This document shows positions 11,945 through 18,472 of a DNA stretch of 18,472 nt, one piece after another. Where the stretch lies: assembly GCA_035266685.1 (NCBI GenBank), contig DATFMX010000098.1, forward strand, positions 1-18,472, read 5' to 3'. The stretch comes from VRUE01 sp035266685 (GTDB lineage: Bacteria > Actinomycetota > Thermoleophilia > Solirubrobacterales > 70-9). The translations under genes were made by a program, and so were the position numbers. The notes below the pieces were generated by a model. It was given only the letters and a program-made list of their open reading frames with translations. It did not search any database and had not been told where the DNA came from. The first letter of the stretch is position 1, and every line of letters begins with the position of its first letter.

Positions 11945-13453
11945 GTGGCTGAGGGGTCGCCCGAACATCTCGATGTGCTGATCGTCGGCGCCGGCCTCTC
12001 GGGGATCGGCGCCGCCTGGCATCTACAGGAGCGCTGCCCGAGCAGGAGCTACGCGATCCTCGAGGCGCGCGAGGACCTCGGCGGCACCTGGGACCTCTTC
12101 CGCTACCCGGGGATCCGCTCGGACTCCGACATGCACACGCTCGGCTACCGCTTCAAGCCCTGGACAGCGGAGAAGTCGATCACCGACGGGCCCTCGATCC
12201 TCTCCTACGTGCGCGAGACCGCGCGCGAGAACGGGATCGAGGAGAGGATCCGCTACCGCCACCGCGTCGTCGCCGCCGAGTGGTCGAGCGAGCGGGCGCT
12301 CTGGACGGTAGAGGTCGAGCGCGAGGACGGCGAGCGGCTGCGGCTGACCTGCGAGTTCCTCTGGTCCTGTAGCGGTTACTACCGCTACGACGAAGGGTTC
12401 ACGCCGAAGTTCGAGGGCGAGGAGCGCTTCGCCGGCCCGGTCGTCCACCCGCAGCACTGGCCCGAGGACCTCGACTACGCGGGCAAGCGCGTGGTCGTGA
12501 TCGGCAGCGGCGCGACCGCGGTGACGCTGGTGCCGGCGATGGCCAAGGACGCCGCCCACGTGACGATGCTGCAGCGCTCGCCCACCTACGTCGCCTCGCT
12601 GCCGGCCGAGGACGGCATCGCGAAGGTGCTGCGCCGCCGGCTGCCCGAGCGCGCCGCTTACGCTGCGGTGCGCTGGAAGAACGTCCTCATCCAGACGCTC
12701 TTCTACCAGCTCAGCCGCCGCCGGCCCGAGCTGGTCAAGCGGCTGATCCGCAAAGGCGTGCAGCGCTCGCTGCCGCCCGGCTTCGACGTCGACAAGCACT
12801 TCAAGCCCCGCTACAACCCCTGGGACCAGCGGATGTGTCTGGTCCCCGACGGCGACCTCTTCCGGGCGCTGTCGGACGGCAGCGCCTCGGTCGTCACCGA
12901 CACGATCGAGAGCTTCACCGAGGGCGGCGTCCGGCTCGCCTCCGGCGAGCAGCTGGACGCCGATGTGATCGTCACCGCGACCGGCCTCAACCTGCTCTTC
13001 CTCGGCGGCATGGAGCTGCGCGTCGACGGTGCGCCGGTTGATGTGCCGAGCACGATGGCCTACAAGGGCCTGATGCTGAGCGGCGTCCCCAATATGGCCT
13101 TCACCGTCGGCTACACGAACGCCTCCTGGACGCTGAAGGCGGACCTCACCTCCGAGTACGTCTGCCGCCTGCTCAACCACATGTCGGCGCACGGCTACCG
13201 CCGCAGCGTGCCCGAGGTCGACCCCTCGGTCAGCGAGCAGCCGCTGCTCGACTTCAACTCCGGCTACGTCCTGCGCTCGCTCGACGAATTCCCCAAGCAG
13301 GGTTCGAAGGAGCCGTGGAAGCTGCGCCAGAACTACCTGTTCGACATCGGCACGATCCGCCGCGGTCGGCTCGACGACGGCGCGCTGAGGTTCGCCAACG
13401 GGGCGACGCCCGCCGGCGCTCGGGACGCCGCGGACGAGAAGCTGGCGGTCTGA
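11945..13453 (+). CDS. ethA: EthA-type FAD/NADPH Baeyer-Villiger monooxygenase
   Basis: 502 residues from GTG. It shows the FAD Rossmann motif GAGLSG (15-20), the Baeyer-Villiger fingerprint FAGPVVHPQHWP (162-173) and the NADPH Rossmann motif GSGATA (187-192). Long blocks read like mycobacterial EthA as I remember it: GGTWDLFRYPGIRSDSDM, HVTMLQRSPTYV, YNPWDQRMCLVPDGDLFRA, TVGYTNASWTLKADL. Length is close to EthA (about 490). The enzyme should insert oxygen next to a ketone to give an ester or lactone, and EthA also activates thioamide prodrugs such as ethionamide. It is cytosolic or membrane-associated. Regulation by a TetR-type repressor is suggested by the palindrome at the promoter, but unlike mycobacteria no ethR gene lies next to it. 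The symbol is by similarity. Confidence 0.9.
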   Translation: MAEGSPEHLDVLIVGAGLSGIGAAWHLQERCPSRSYAILEAREDLGGTWDLFRYPGIRSDSDMHTLGYRFKPWTAEKSITDGPSILSYVRETARENGIEERIRYRHRVVAAEWSSERALWTVEVEREDGERLRLTCEFLWSCSGYYRYDEGFTPKFEGEERFAGPVVHPQHWPEDLDYAGKRVVVIGSGATAVTLVPAMAKDAAHVTMLQRSPTYVASLPAEDGIAKVLRRRLPERAAYAAVRWKNVLIQTLFYQLSRRRPELVKRLIRKGVQRSLPPGFDVDKHFKPRYNPWDQRMCLVPDGDLFRALSDGSASVVTDTIESFTEGGVRLASGEQLDADVIVTATGLNLLFLGGMELRVDGAPVDVPSTMAYKGLMLSGVPNMAFTVGYTNASWTLKADLTSEYVCRLLNHMSAHGYRRSVPEVDPSVSEQPLLDFNSGYVLRSLDEFPKQGSKEPWKLRQNYLFDIGTIRRGRLDDGALRFANGATPAGARDAADEKLAV

Positions 13454-13464
13454 TTCCGGTCGTC

Positions 13465-13470
13465 TAGGAT
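13465..13470 (+). promoter_or_regulatory. -10 hexamer (TAGGAT) of the flavodoxin-fold gene
   Basis: TAGGAT ends exactly 6 nt before the GTG at 13477, with no Shine-Dalgarno between, a leaderless arrangement. It implies that this gene can be transcribed separately from ethA, whose stop is only 12 nt upstream of the hexamer. Confidence 0.45.
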
Positions 13471-13476
13471 CGCGGT

Positions 13477-14187
13477 GTGAGCGAGGCGGACTACTCCGAC
13501 CTGCGGGCGCTGTTCGTCAACTGCACGCTGAAGCGCAGCCCCGAGGTGTCGAACACGCAGGGGCTGATCGACCTCTCGGCCGAGATCATGCGCCGCAACG
13601 GCGTCTCGGTCGAGTCGATCCGGGCGATCGACCGCGAGATCGCCACCGGCGTCTGGCCGGACATGACCGAGCACGGCTGGCAGCGCGACGAGTGGCCGGC
13701 GATCTTCGAGCGGGTGATCGCGGCCGACATCCTCGTGCTCGGGATGCCGATCTGGCTGGGGGAGAAGTCCTCCGTCGCGACCCAGGTGATCGAGCGCCTC
13801 TACGGCAACTCGCACCTGCTCAACGACGCCGGCCAGTACGCCTACTACGGCAAGGTCGGCGGCTGCCTGGTGACCGGCAACGAGGACGGGGTCAAGCACT
13901 GCGCGATGAACGTCCTCTACTCGCTGCAGCACCTCGGCTACACGATCCCGCCGCAGGCCGACGCCGGCTGGATCGGCGAGGCCGGGCCGGGTCCGTCCTA
14001 CCTCGACGAGGGCTCGGGCGGGCCGGAGAACGACTTCACCAACCGCAACACGACCTTCGCCGCCTGGAACATGATGCACCTGGCGCGCATGCTCAAGGAC
14101 GCCGGCGGCATCCCCGCCCACGGCAACCAGCGCACCGAGTGGGACGCCGGCTGCCGCTTCGACTTCCCCAACCCGGACTACCGCTAG
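13477..14187 (+). CDS. Flavodoxin-fold FMN reductase family protein
   Basis: 236 residues. RALFVNCTLKRSPEVSNTQG (residues 9-28) is a flavodoxin-like first strand and FMN phosphate loop. ADILVLGMPIWLGEKSSVAT and the following QVIERLYG form the second flavin contact and helix typical of NADPH-dependent FMN reductase/WrbA-like proteins. GKVGGCLVTGNEDGVKHCAM is the third beta-alpha block. The C-terminal 60 residues are longer than in small FMN reductases. It should be a cytosolic flavin-dependent oxidoreductase, using FMN either as substrate or cofactor. It directly follows ethA (23 nt gap), so it could serve the same carbonyl or quinone metabolism, but it need not reduce EthA, which uses NADPH itself. 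Confidence 0.84.
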   Translation: MSEADYSDLRALFVNCTLKRSPEVSNTQGLIDLSAEIMRRNGVSVESIRAIDREIATGVWPDMTEHGWQRDEWPAIFERVIAADILVLGMPIWLGEKSSVATQVIERLYGNSHLLNDAGQYAYYGKVGGCLVTGNEDGVKHCAMNVLYSLQHLGYTIPPQADAGWIGEAGPGPSYLDEGSGGPENDFTNRNTTFAAWNMMHLARMLKDAGGIPAHGNQRTEWDAGCRFDFPNPDYR

Positions 14188-14194
14188 CCGCGCA

Positions 14195-14232
14195 TCCGAC
14201 TTTGACCACACTCTGGGGTGGAAAAAGTCGGA
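14195..14232. terminator. Bidirectional hairpin with A/T-tract inside the stem
   Basis: Outer 9-bp stem TCCGACTTT (14195-14203) / AAAGTCGGA (14224-14232), a 2x2 mismatch, then an inner stem CCAC (14206-14209) / GTGG (14218-14221). It sits between the convergent flavodoxin-fold and exonuclease genes. The T/A tract inside the stem lets either strand's transcript end in a U-containing arm. It shares its core with the hairpin at 18330-18376. Confidence 0.65.
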
Positions 14233-14236
14233 AGCG

Positions 14237-15103
14237 CTACTCGGCGTTCTGCTCAAGCCGCTCGGCGAGGCGGTTCATGCCGCGCTCGCGGGCGGCGGCG
14301 GCGCCGCCGGCCCAGTCGGTGGGCCGGTCGGTCGGGCGCTCGACGCCGGCGTCGCGCAGGGTGGCGATGTCCTTGAAGGCGAGCAGGTCGTCGCGGCCGT
14401 CGATCAGCGCCGCGCGCAGCTTCGGCCGCCGCTCGCGGATCGCGTTGTCGAGGACCGCCTCCAGCGTGCCGTGCTCGCGCAGCAGCTCGGCCGCGGTCTT
14501 CGGGCCGACCCCCTTGGCGCCGGGCAGGCCGTCGGCCGGGTCGCCGCGCAGGGCGATGAAGTCGGGGACCTGCGCCGGGTCGACGCCGTAGCGCTCGCGC
14601 ACCTCCGCGGGCCCGACCTCTTCGGCGCCCGCCTTGCCGCCCGTCTTCACGTAGAGCACCGTCACCCGCTCGGCGGCGCACTGGTACATGTCGCGGTCGC
14701 CGGTCTGCAGCAGGGCACGGCCGCCGGCCTCGGCCTCGCGCCGCGCGTAGGTTCCCAGCAGGTCGTCGGCCTCGAGCTCGTCGCTGCTCGCGACCGTCCA
14801 GCCGAAGGCCTCGAAGAAGGGGCGGGCGTCGGCGAACTGGTGCGGCAGCTCGTCGGGCATCGCCGCCTCGCGCTCGGCGTGATAGGCCGGGTAGAGCTCG
14901 GTGCGGTAGGCGGCGGCGTCGGGGCCGAAGCAGAGGACGACGGAGCGCGGCTCGTGGATCTCGACCTCGCGCAGGATCAGGTTCGCCGTGCCGAGCAGCG
15001 CGTTGACCGGCCTGCCGTCCGGCCCCACGATCGAGTCGGGCAGCGCGTAGAAGGCGCGGAACAGCATCGAGGGCGTGTCGACGGCAAGTAAGGGACCGGC
15101 CAT
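14237..15103 (-). CDS. 5'-3' exonuclease (Pol I N-terminal / FEN-like)
   Basis: 288 residues from ATG at 15103 (MAGPLLAVDTPSMLFRAFYA). Metal-binding acidic residues of the FEN superfamily are visible: Asp9, the ELEADDLL cluster (Glu111, Asp113, Asp114), TGDRDMYQ (Asp136, Asp138), and the helix-hairpin-helix region GDPADGLPGAKGVGPKTAAE (187-206). It is a stand-alone version of the DNA polymerase I 5' nuclease, removing RNA primers or flaps; actinobacteria commonly carry such a copy besides Pol I. The normally conserved FDA motif reads FGPDAAAYRTELYPAYHAER, with the Asp shifted two residues. It is divergent from DUF3556, 96 bp between starts. A much longer open frame upstream is rejected because family homology begins at this Met. 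Confidence 0.9.
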   Translation of the reverse strand: MAGPLLAVDTPSMLFRAFYALPDSIVGPDGRPVNALLGTANLILREVEIHEPRSVVLCFGPDAAAYRTELYPAYHAEREAAMPDELPHQFADARPFFEAFGWTVASSDELEADDLLGTYARREAEAGGRALLQTGDRDMYQCAAERVTVLYVKTGGKAGAEEVGPAEVRERYGVDPAQVPDFIALRGDPADGLPGAKGVGPKTAAELLREHGTLEAVLDNAIRERRPKLRAALIDGRDDLLAFKDIATLRDAGVERPTDRPTDWAGGAAAARERGMNRLAERLEQNAE

Positions 15104-15183
15104 GGCCGCCCAAACCCTATGACCGCGGTAGAGCTTTGTGCCGCTATGCGGTTCAAAACTCGACCGCGCACCGGGGTTGGCGG

Positions 15184-15189
15184 TACATT
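15184..15189 (+). promoter_or_regulatory. -10-like hexamer (TACATT) of the DUF3556 operon
   Basis: TACATT lies 10 nt before the ATG at 15200, giving a very short or absent leader. It supports starting the protein at 15200 instead of the in-frame ATG at 15119, which would put the hexamer inside the gene. Confidence 0.35.
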
Positions 15190-15199
15190 CGACCTGCGC

Positions 15200-16915
15200 A
15201 TGGGCTTCATGCAACCCACCCCGCCGCCGTTCGAGTACGAGGAGTGGAGAAGCCGCCCGCATCTGGAGCGGATCAAGCTGTGCGCCCAGGACTGGGCGCT
15301 GAACGGCTTCGGCACGCCCTATTTCGTCTACCTGCTCTACATCGTCAAGCTCGTCATCTACGCGGGCGGCGGCCTGCTGCTGATCTCGGCGACGACGCCC
15401 GGCCTGGGCGGCCTCGGCGAACTCTCGTCCTGGTGGACCGAGCCGATCGTCTTCCAGAAGGCGGTGGTCTGGACGCTGCTCTGGGAGGTGCTCGGGCTCG
15501 GCGCCGGCTCGCTGCCGCTGACCCTGCGCTTCTCGCCGATGATCGGCGGCGTCCTCTACTGGCTGCGGCCGGGGACGACGCGGCTGCCGCCCTGGCCCGA
15601 GCGCCTGCCGCTGACCCGCGGCAACCGGCGGACGCTGCTCGACGTCGCGCTCTACGCCGCGCTGCTCGCCGCGGCGCTCAACCTGCTGCTCTCGGGCGGG
15701 GTCGACGCGACGGCGGCGGGCGCCGGCCGGCTCGACCCGCTTGCGGTCGGCGTGATGCTCGCCCTGCTCGGCGCGCTCGGCCTGCGCGACAAGGTGCCCT
15801 TCCTCGCCGCCCGCGCCGAGATCTACGGCACGCTCTCGCTGATCTTCCTCTTCCCGCTGACCAACATGGTCGTCGCCGCGCAGCTCGTCTTCGTCTGCAT
15901 CTGGTGGGGGGCGGCCTCCTCGAAGCTCAACCACCACTTCCCGTTCGTCGTCACGGTGATGATCAGCAATACGCCCTGGAACCGCTCGCGGGCGATCAAG
16001 GGCCGCCTCTACCGCGACCACCCCGACGATCTGCTGCCCTCCTCGCTCGGCGCCTTCGCGGCCCATCTCGGCACCGTCATCGAGTTCACCCTGCCGCTGA
16101 TCCTGCTCGTCTCGCAGGGCGGCTGGATCGGCACCGTCGCCGTCGCCGGGATGGTGATCTTCCACCTGCACATCCTCTCGACCTTCCCGCTGGCGGTGCC
16201 GCTGGAGTGGAACATCTTCATGATCTTCGGCCTGCTCTTCCTCTTCGGCCACTACGGCGCGACGCCCTGGTCGACGATCGACGACCCGCTGCTCCTGCTG
16301 GTGCTCGCCGTGCCCTGCATCGGCCTGCCGCTGCTCGGCAACTTCCGCCCCGACCTCGTCTCCTTCCTGCCCGCGATGCGCTACTACGCCGGCAACTGGG
16401 CGACCAGCCAGTGGCTGTTCCGGCGCGACAGCGCGGCCGAGGCGAAGCTCGACGAGAACCTGGTCAAGCCGGCGGCAATCGTCACCGAGCAGCTGGCCAA
16501 GTCCTACGACGCGGAGCTGATCGATGTGCTGATCCACAAAGGCCTGGCCTTCCGCTCGATGCACTCGCACGGGCGGGCGCTCAACGGCCTCGTGCAGCGG
16601 GCGGTCGACGACGTCGAGGACTACGACGTGCGTGAGGGCGAGCTGATCGCCGGCGTCGTGCTCGGCTACAACTTCGGCGACGGCCACTTCCACGACCAGC
16701 GGCTGCTGGCGGCGATCCAGGAGCACTGCCGCTTCGAGCCGGGGGAGCTGCGGGTGGTCGTGCTCGAGTCCCAGCCGGCGCACCTGCAGCGCCAGCGCTA
16801 CCGCATCTTCGACGCCGCCTCGGGCCTGGTCGAGGAGGGCTGGGTACACGTCGCCGACATGATCGAGCGCCAGCCCTGGCTCGACGAGCGCCCCTTCCCG
16901 GTCCAGCCGCTATGA
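15200..16915 (+). CDS. DUF3556 multi-pass membrane protein
   Basis: 571 residues from ATG at 15200 (MGFMQPTPPPFEYEEWRSRP), the opening I associate with DUF3556 proteins of mycobacteria and relatives. Membrane segments begin at YFVYLLYIVKLVIYAGGGLL (41-60); several more follow up to about residue 395. Between them is the conserved WWGAASSKLNHHFPF stretch. The last roughly 175 residues are soluble and include MHSHGRALNGLVQRAV and YNFGDGHFHDQRLLAAIQ. An active site cannot be assigned. His-rich motifs (NHHF, HSHGR, DGHFHD) might bind a metal; this is inference. Its stop overlaps the next start (ATGA), so it is translationally coupled to an FAD oxidoreductase, implying a joint function. Confidence 0.85.
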   Translation: MGFMQPTPPPFEYEEWRSRPHLERIKLCAQDWALNGFGTPYFVYLLYIVKLVIYAGGGLLLISATTPGLGGLGELSSWWTEPIVFQKAVVWTLLWEVLGLGAGSLPLTLRFSPMIGGVLYWLRPGTTRLPPWPERLPLTRGNRRTLLDVALYAALLAAALNLLLSGGVDATAAGAGRLDPLAVGVMLALLGALGLRDKVPFLAARAEIYGTLSLIFLFPLTNMVVAAQLVFVCIWWGAASSKLNHHFPFVVTVMISNTPWNRSRAIKGRLYRDHPDDLLPSSLGAFAAHLGTVIEFTLPLILLVSQGGWIGTVAVAGMVIFHLHILSTFPLAVPLEWNIFMIFGLLFLFGHYGATPWSTIDDPLLLLVLAVPCIGLPLLGNFRPDLVSFLPAMRYYAGNWATSQWLFRRDSAAEAKLDENLVKPAAIVTEQLAKSYDAELIDVLIHKGLAFRSMHSHGRALNGLVQRAVDDVEDYDVREGELIAGVVLGYNFGDGHFHDQRLLAAIQEHCRFEPGELRVVVLESQPAHLQRQRYRIFDAASGLVEEGWVHVADMIERQPWLDERPFPVQPL

Positions 16916-18324
16916 GCGAGGCGATCGTCGTCGGGTCGGGCCCGAACGGGCTCGCCGCGGCAGCTACCCTCGCCGCGCGGGGGGTGAAGGTGACCGTGAT
17001 CGAGGCCGCGCCGACGATCGGCGGCGGCACCCGCAGCAGCGAGCTGACCCTGCCGGGCCTGCTGCACGACGACTGCTCGGCCTCCCACCCCATGGGCGCC
17101 TCCTCGCCGGCCTTCCGCGAGCTCGGCCTCGAGCGCCACGGGCTCGAGTGGGCATGGCCGGAGATCGACCTCGCGCACCCCCTGGGGGGCGGGCGCGTGG
17201 CGACGATGGAGCGCTCGATCGAGGCGACCGCCGCCGGCCTGGGACCGGCGGGCGAAGCCTGGAAGCGTCTCTTCGGCCCGGCGTCCCGGCGCTTCGACGC
17301 GCTCGGCGAGGACATCCTGCGGCCGGTCCAGCACTTGCCGCGCCACCCGCTGGCGCTGGCCGGCTTCGGCCTGCGGGCGCTGAGCCCGGCGACGCTGCTC
17401 GCGCGGGCGCTGCCGAGCGCCGAGGCGCGGGCGCTGTTCGGCGGCGTCGCCGCCCACTCCTTCAGCCCGCTCTCGGCGCCGCTCAGCTCCGCCGTCGGCA
17501 CGGTGTTGATCGCGGCCGGCCACAGCGGCGGCTGGCCGGTGGCCCGCGGGGGCTCGCAGGCGATCGCCGAGGCGCTGGCGAGCGTCATCCGCGAGCACGG
17601 CGGGACGATCGAGACCGGCCGCCCGGTGCGCTCGCTCGCCGAGCTGCCGCCTGCCGACGCCGTCCTGCTCGACCTGGCTCCCGGCGCCGTCGCCGAGCTC
17701 GCCGGCGAGCGCCTGCCGGCGCGCGTCGCCCGCGCCTACCGCCGCTATCGCCACGGCCCCGCCGCCTTCAAGCTCGACCTCGCGGTCGAGGGCGGGGTCC
17801 CCTGGGCCGATGAGCTCTGCGGCCGGGCGGGGACCGTCCACGTCGCCGGCTCCTTCGAGGAGCTTGTCCACGCCGAGCGCGAGGTCAACCGCGGGCGGAT
17901 GCCCGAGCGCCCGTTCGTCCTGCTCTGCCAGCAGTACCTCCCCGACCCCTCGCGCTCGCGCGGCGACCTGCACCCGGTCTGGGCCTACGCCCACGTGCCG
18001 CGCGGCTACGAGGGCGACGCGACCGAGGCGATCCTCGCGCAGATCGAGCGCTTCGCGCCCGGCCTGCGCGAGCGCGTCGTCGCCAGCCACGTTCGCTCGC
18101 CCGCCGAGCTCGAGTCCCACAACCCCAACTACGTCGGCGGCGACATCGTCACCGGCGCCAACACCGGCCTGCAGGCGTTGATCCGTCCCCGGTTCGCCCA
18201 CGATCCCTATGCGACCGGCATCCCCGGCGTCTTCATCTGCTCCGCCGCCACCCCGCCCGGCGGCGGCGTCAGCGGCATGAACGGCTACAACGCCGCCCAG
18301 TCAGCGTTCCGCCACCTGGCCTGA
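16912..18324 (+). CDS. Phytoene-desaturase-like FAD-dependent oxidoreductase (COG1233 type)
   Basis: 470 residues from ATG at 16912, overlapping the DUF3556 stop by 4 nt. The N-terminal FAD Rossmann motif is GSGPNGLAAAATLAARG (8-24) followed by Glu30 of KVTVIEA and the family's GGGTRSSE. The C-terminal FAD-binding block is VFICSAATPPGGGVSGMNGY then NAAQSA, typical of the phytoene desaturase/CrtI-like amine-oxidase superfamily. It probably dehydrogenates or isomerises a hydrophobic substrate such as an isoprenoid or fatty chain. No membrane span is obvious. It is not a clear carotenoid gene: no crtB/crtE neighbours are seen. Coupling to a membrane protein suggests that the substrate is lipid-embedded. 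Confidence 0.88.
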   Translation: MSEAIVVGSGPNGLAAAATLAARGVKVTVIEAAPTIGGGTRSSELTLPGLLHDDCSASHPMGASSPAFRELGLERHGLEWAWPEIDLAHPLGGGRVATMERSIEATAAGLGPAGEAWKRLFGPASRRFDALGEDILRPVQHLPRHPLALAGFGLRALSPATLLARALPSAEARALFGGVAAHSFSPLSAPLSSAVGTVLIAAGHSGGWPVARGGSQAIAEALASVIREHGGTIETGRPVRSLAELPPADAVLLDLAPGAVAELAGERLPARVARAYRRYRHGPAAFKLDLAVEGGVPWADELCGRAGTVHVAGSFEELVHAEREVNRGRMPERPFVLLCQQYLPDPSRSRGDLHPVWAYAHVPRGYEGDATEAILAQIERFAPGLRERVVASHVRSPAELESHNPNYVGGDIVTGANTGLQALIRPRFAHDPYATGIPGVFICSAATPPGGGVSGMNGYNAAQSAFRHLA

Positions 18325-18329
18325 TCGCG

Positions 18330-18376
18330 TTCCGGTGCGCCTTTCCTACCCAGGCGGTGGAAAAGGCGCACCGGAA
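18330..18376. terminator. 15-bp hairpin terminator after the FAD oxidoreductase
   Basis: Perfect 15-bp stem TTCCGGTGCGCCTTT (18330-18344) / AAAGGCGCACCGGAA (18362-18376), with an inner CCTACC/GGTGG pairing (18345-18350 with 18356-18360, one bulged T). It starts 5 nt after the stop at 18324. The T/A tract inside the stem and the GGTGGAAAA core resemble the hairpin at 14195-14232. Confidence 0.75.
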
Positions 18377-18395
18377 GCCGGCGGGGGCGGTCCCG

Positions 18396-18401
18396 TAGAT
18401 T
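18396..18401 (+). promoter_or_regulatory. -10 hexamer (TAGATT) of the ABC transporter gene
   Basis: TAGATT is followed by 7 nt and then the GTG at 18409, with no Shine-Dalgarno. It lies after the terminator hairpin, so the last gene of the window starts a new transcription unit. Confidence 0.45.
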
Positions 18402-18408
18402 TCGGGCC

Positions 18409-18472
18409 GTGAAGGCGCTCGATGTGGAGAAGCTGGAGAAGCGGTACTCGACCGGGGTCGAGGCGCTGCGCG
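18409..18472 (+). CDS. ABC transporter ATP-binding protein, N-terminal fragment (runs off window)
   Basis: Only 21 codons are present, from GTG: VKALDVEKLEKRYSTGVEAL, then R. The pattern (strand, L-x-K-x-Y, then G-x-x-A-L-R) is the A-loop/first strand of ABC ATPases, in which the aromatic Tyr13 stacks on the ATP adenine and the next residues lead to the Walker A loop (outside the window). It probably powers an export system of the CcmA/multidrug class. The call rests on these few residues and on a plausible leaderless promoter. Confidence 0.6.
   Translation, partial: MKALDVEKLEKRYSTGVEALR

Noticed and set aside
15119..15199. Earlier in-frame ATG for DUF3556 at 15119
   Set aside because: Adds 27 residues not typical of the family; MGFMQPTPPP is the familiar start and a -10-like hexamer lies just before it.
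15104..16849. A minus-strand upstream extension of the exonuclease frame giving about 870 residues
   Set aside because: The extension overlaps the DUF3556 gene antisense and is low-complexity; exonuclease homology begins at MAGPLLAVDTPS.
1..18472. CRISPR array, insertion sequence, prophage or integrative element
   Set aside because: No regularly spaced repeats, transposase, integrase or attachment-like direct repeats were found; accessory signals are limited to the first 2 kb.

Overview
High-GC window (strong G/C at third codon positions) from an actinobacterium. A Thermoleophilia/Solirubrobacterales-type soil organism is my best guess. It rests on the gene mix (EthA-like monooxygenase, DUF3556, DUF6325+SHOCT, DUF2855, LuxR-type AAA regulator) and on many start codons with no Shine-Dalgarno but a -10-like hexamer 6-7 nt upstream. 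This is taxonomic inference, not a search result.

Layout. (1) 1-2100, accessory and partly decayed: a minus-strand AbiE toxin-antitoxin pair (AbiEii cut by the window edge and apparently lacking its N-terminal region; AbiEi with an interrupted 5' end), abutting a plus-strand C-terminal fragment of a VOC/glyoxalase protein, then a secreted SGNH/GDSL esterase. A perfect 32-bp palindrome separates the esterase from a convergent orphan HipB-like XRE regulator. (2) 2106-4033: XRE regulator divergent from a TauE/SafE exporter; a hairpin; then a two-gene minus-strand unit DUF6325 -> SHOCT. (3) 4034-4318: no conventional gene, but a 16-nt near-complete complement of the 16S rRNA 3' end followed by a 14-codon ORF and a UUCG-capped hairpin. 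(4) 4319-9648, minus strand: nitrilase -> asparagine synthase -> large AAA/LuxR regulator, probably an operon. (5) 9747-14187: redox cluster with an SDR reductase (minus) divergent from DUF2855, then an EthA-type Baeyer-Villiger monooxygenase with a TetR-like operator at its promoter, and a flavodoxin-fold reductase. (6) 14237-18324: 5'-3' exonuclease (minus) divergent from a DUF3556 membrane protein translationally coupled (ATGA overlap) to a phytoene-desaturase-like FAD oxidoreductase. (7) At the right edge, the first 21 codons of an ABC transporter ATPase.

How the parts may work together. Region 4 looks like amide-nitrogen handling under or beside its own regulator. Region 5 looks like oxidation/reduction of carbonyl compounds with a repressor encoded elsewhere. 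Region 6 pairs a membrane protein with an FAD enzyme, suggesting a lipid or isoprenoid substrate. No rRNA, tRNA, CRISPR array, integrase or insertion sequence was seen. The most interesting signals are the extended Shine-Dalgarno mini-ORF at 4108-4172, the degenerate AbiE locus with its junction near 866-873, the leaderless-promoter pattern, and two terminator-like hairpins at 14195-14232 and 18330-18376 that share a core but have different, internally compensated stems.
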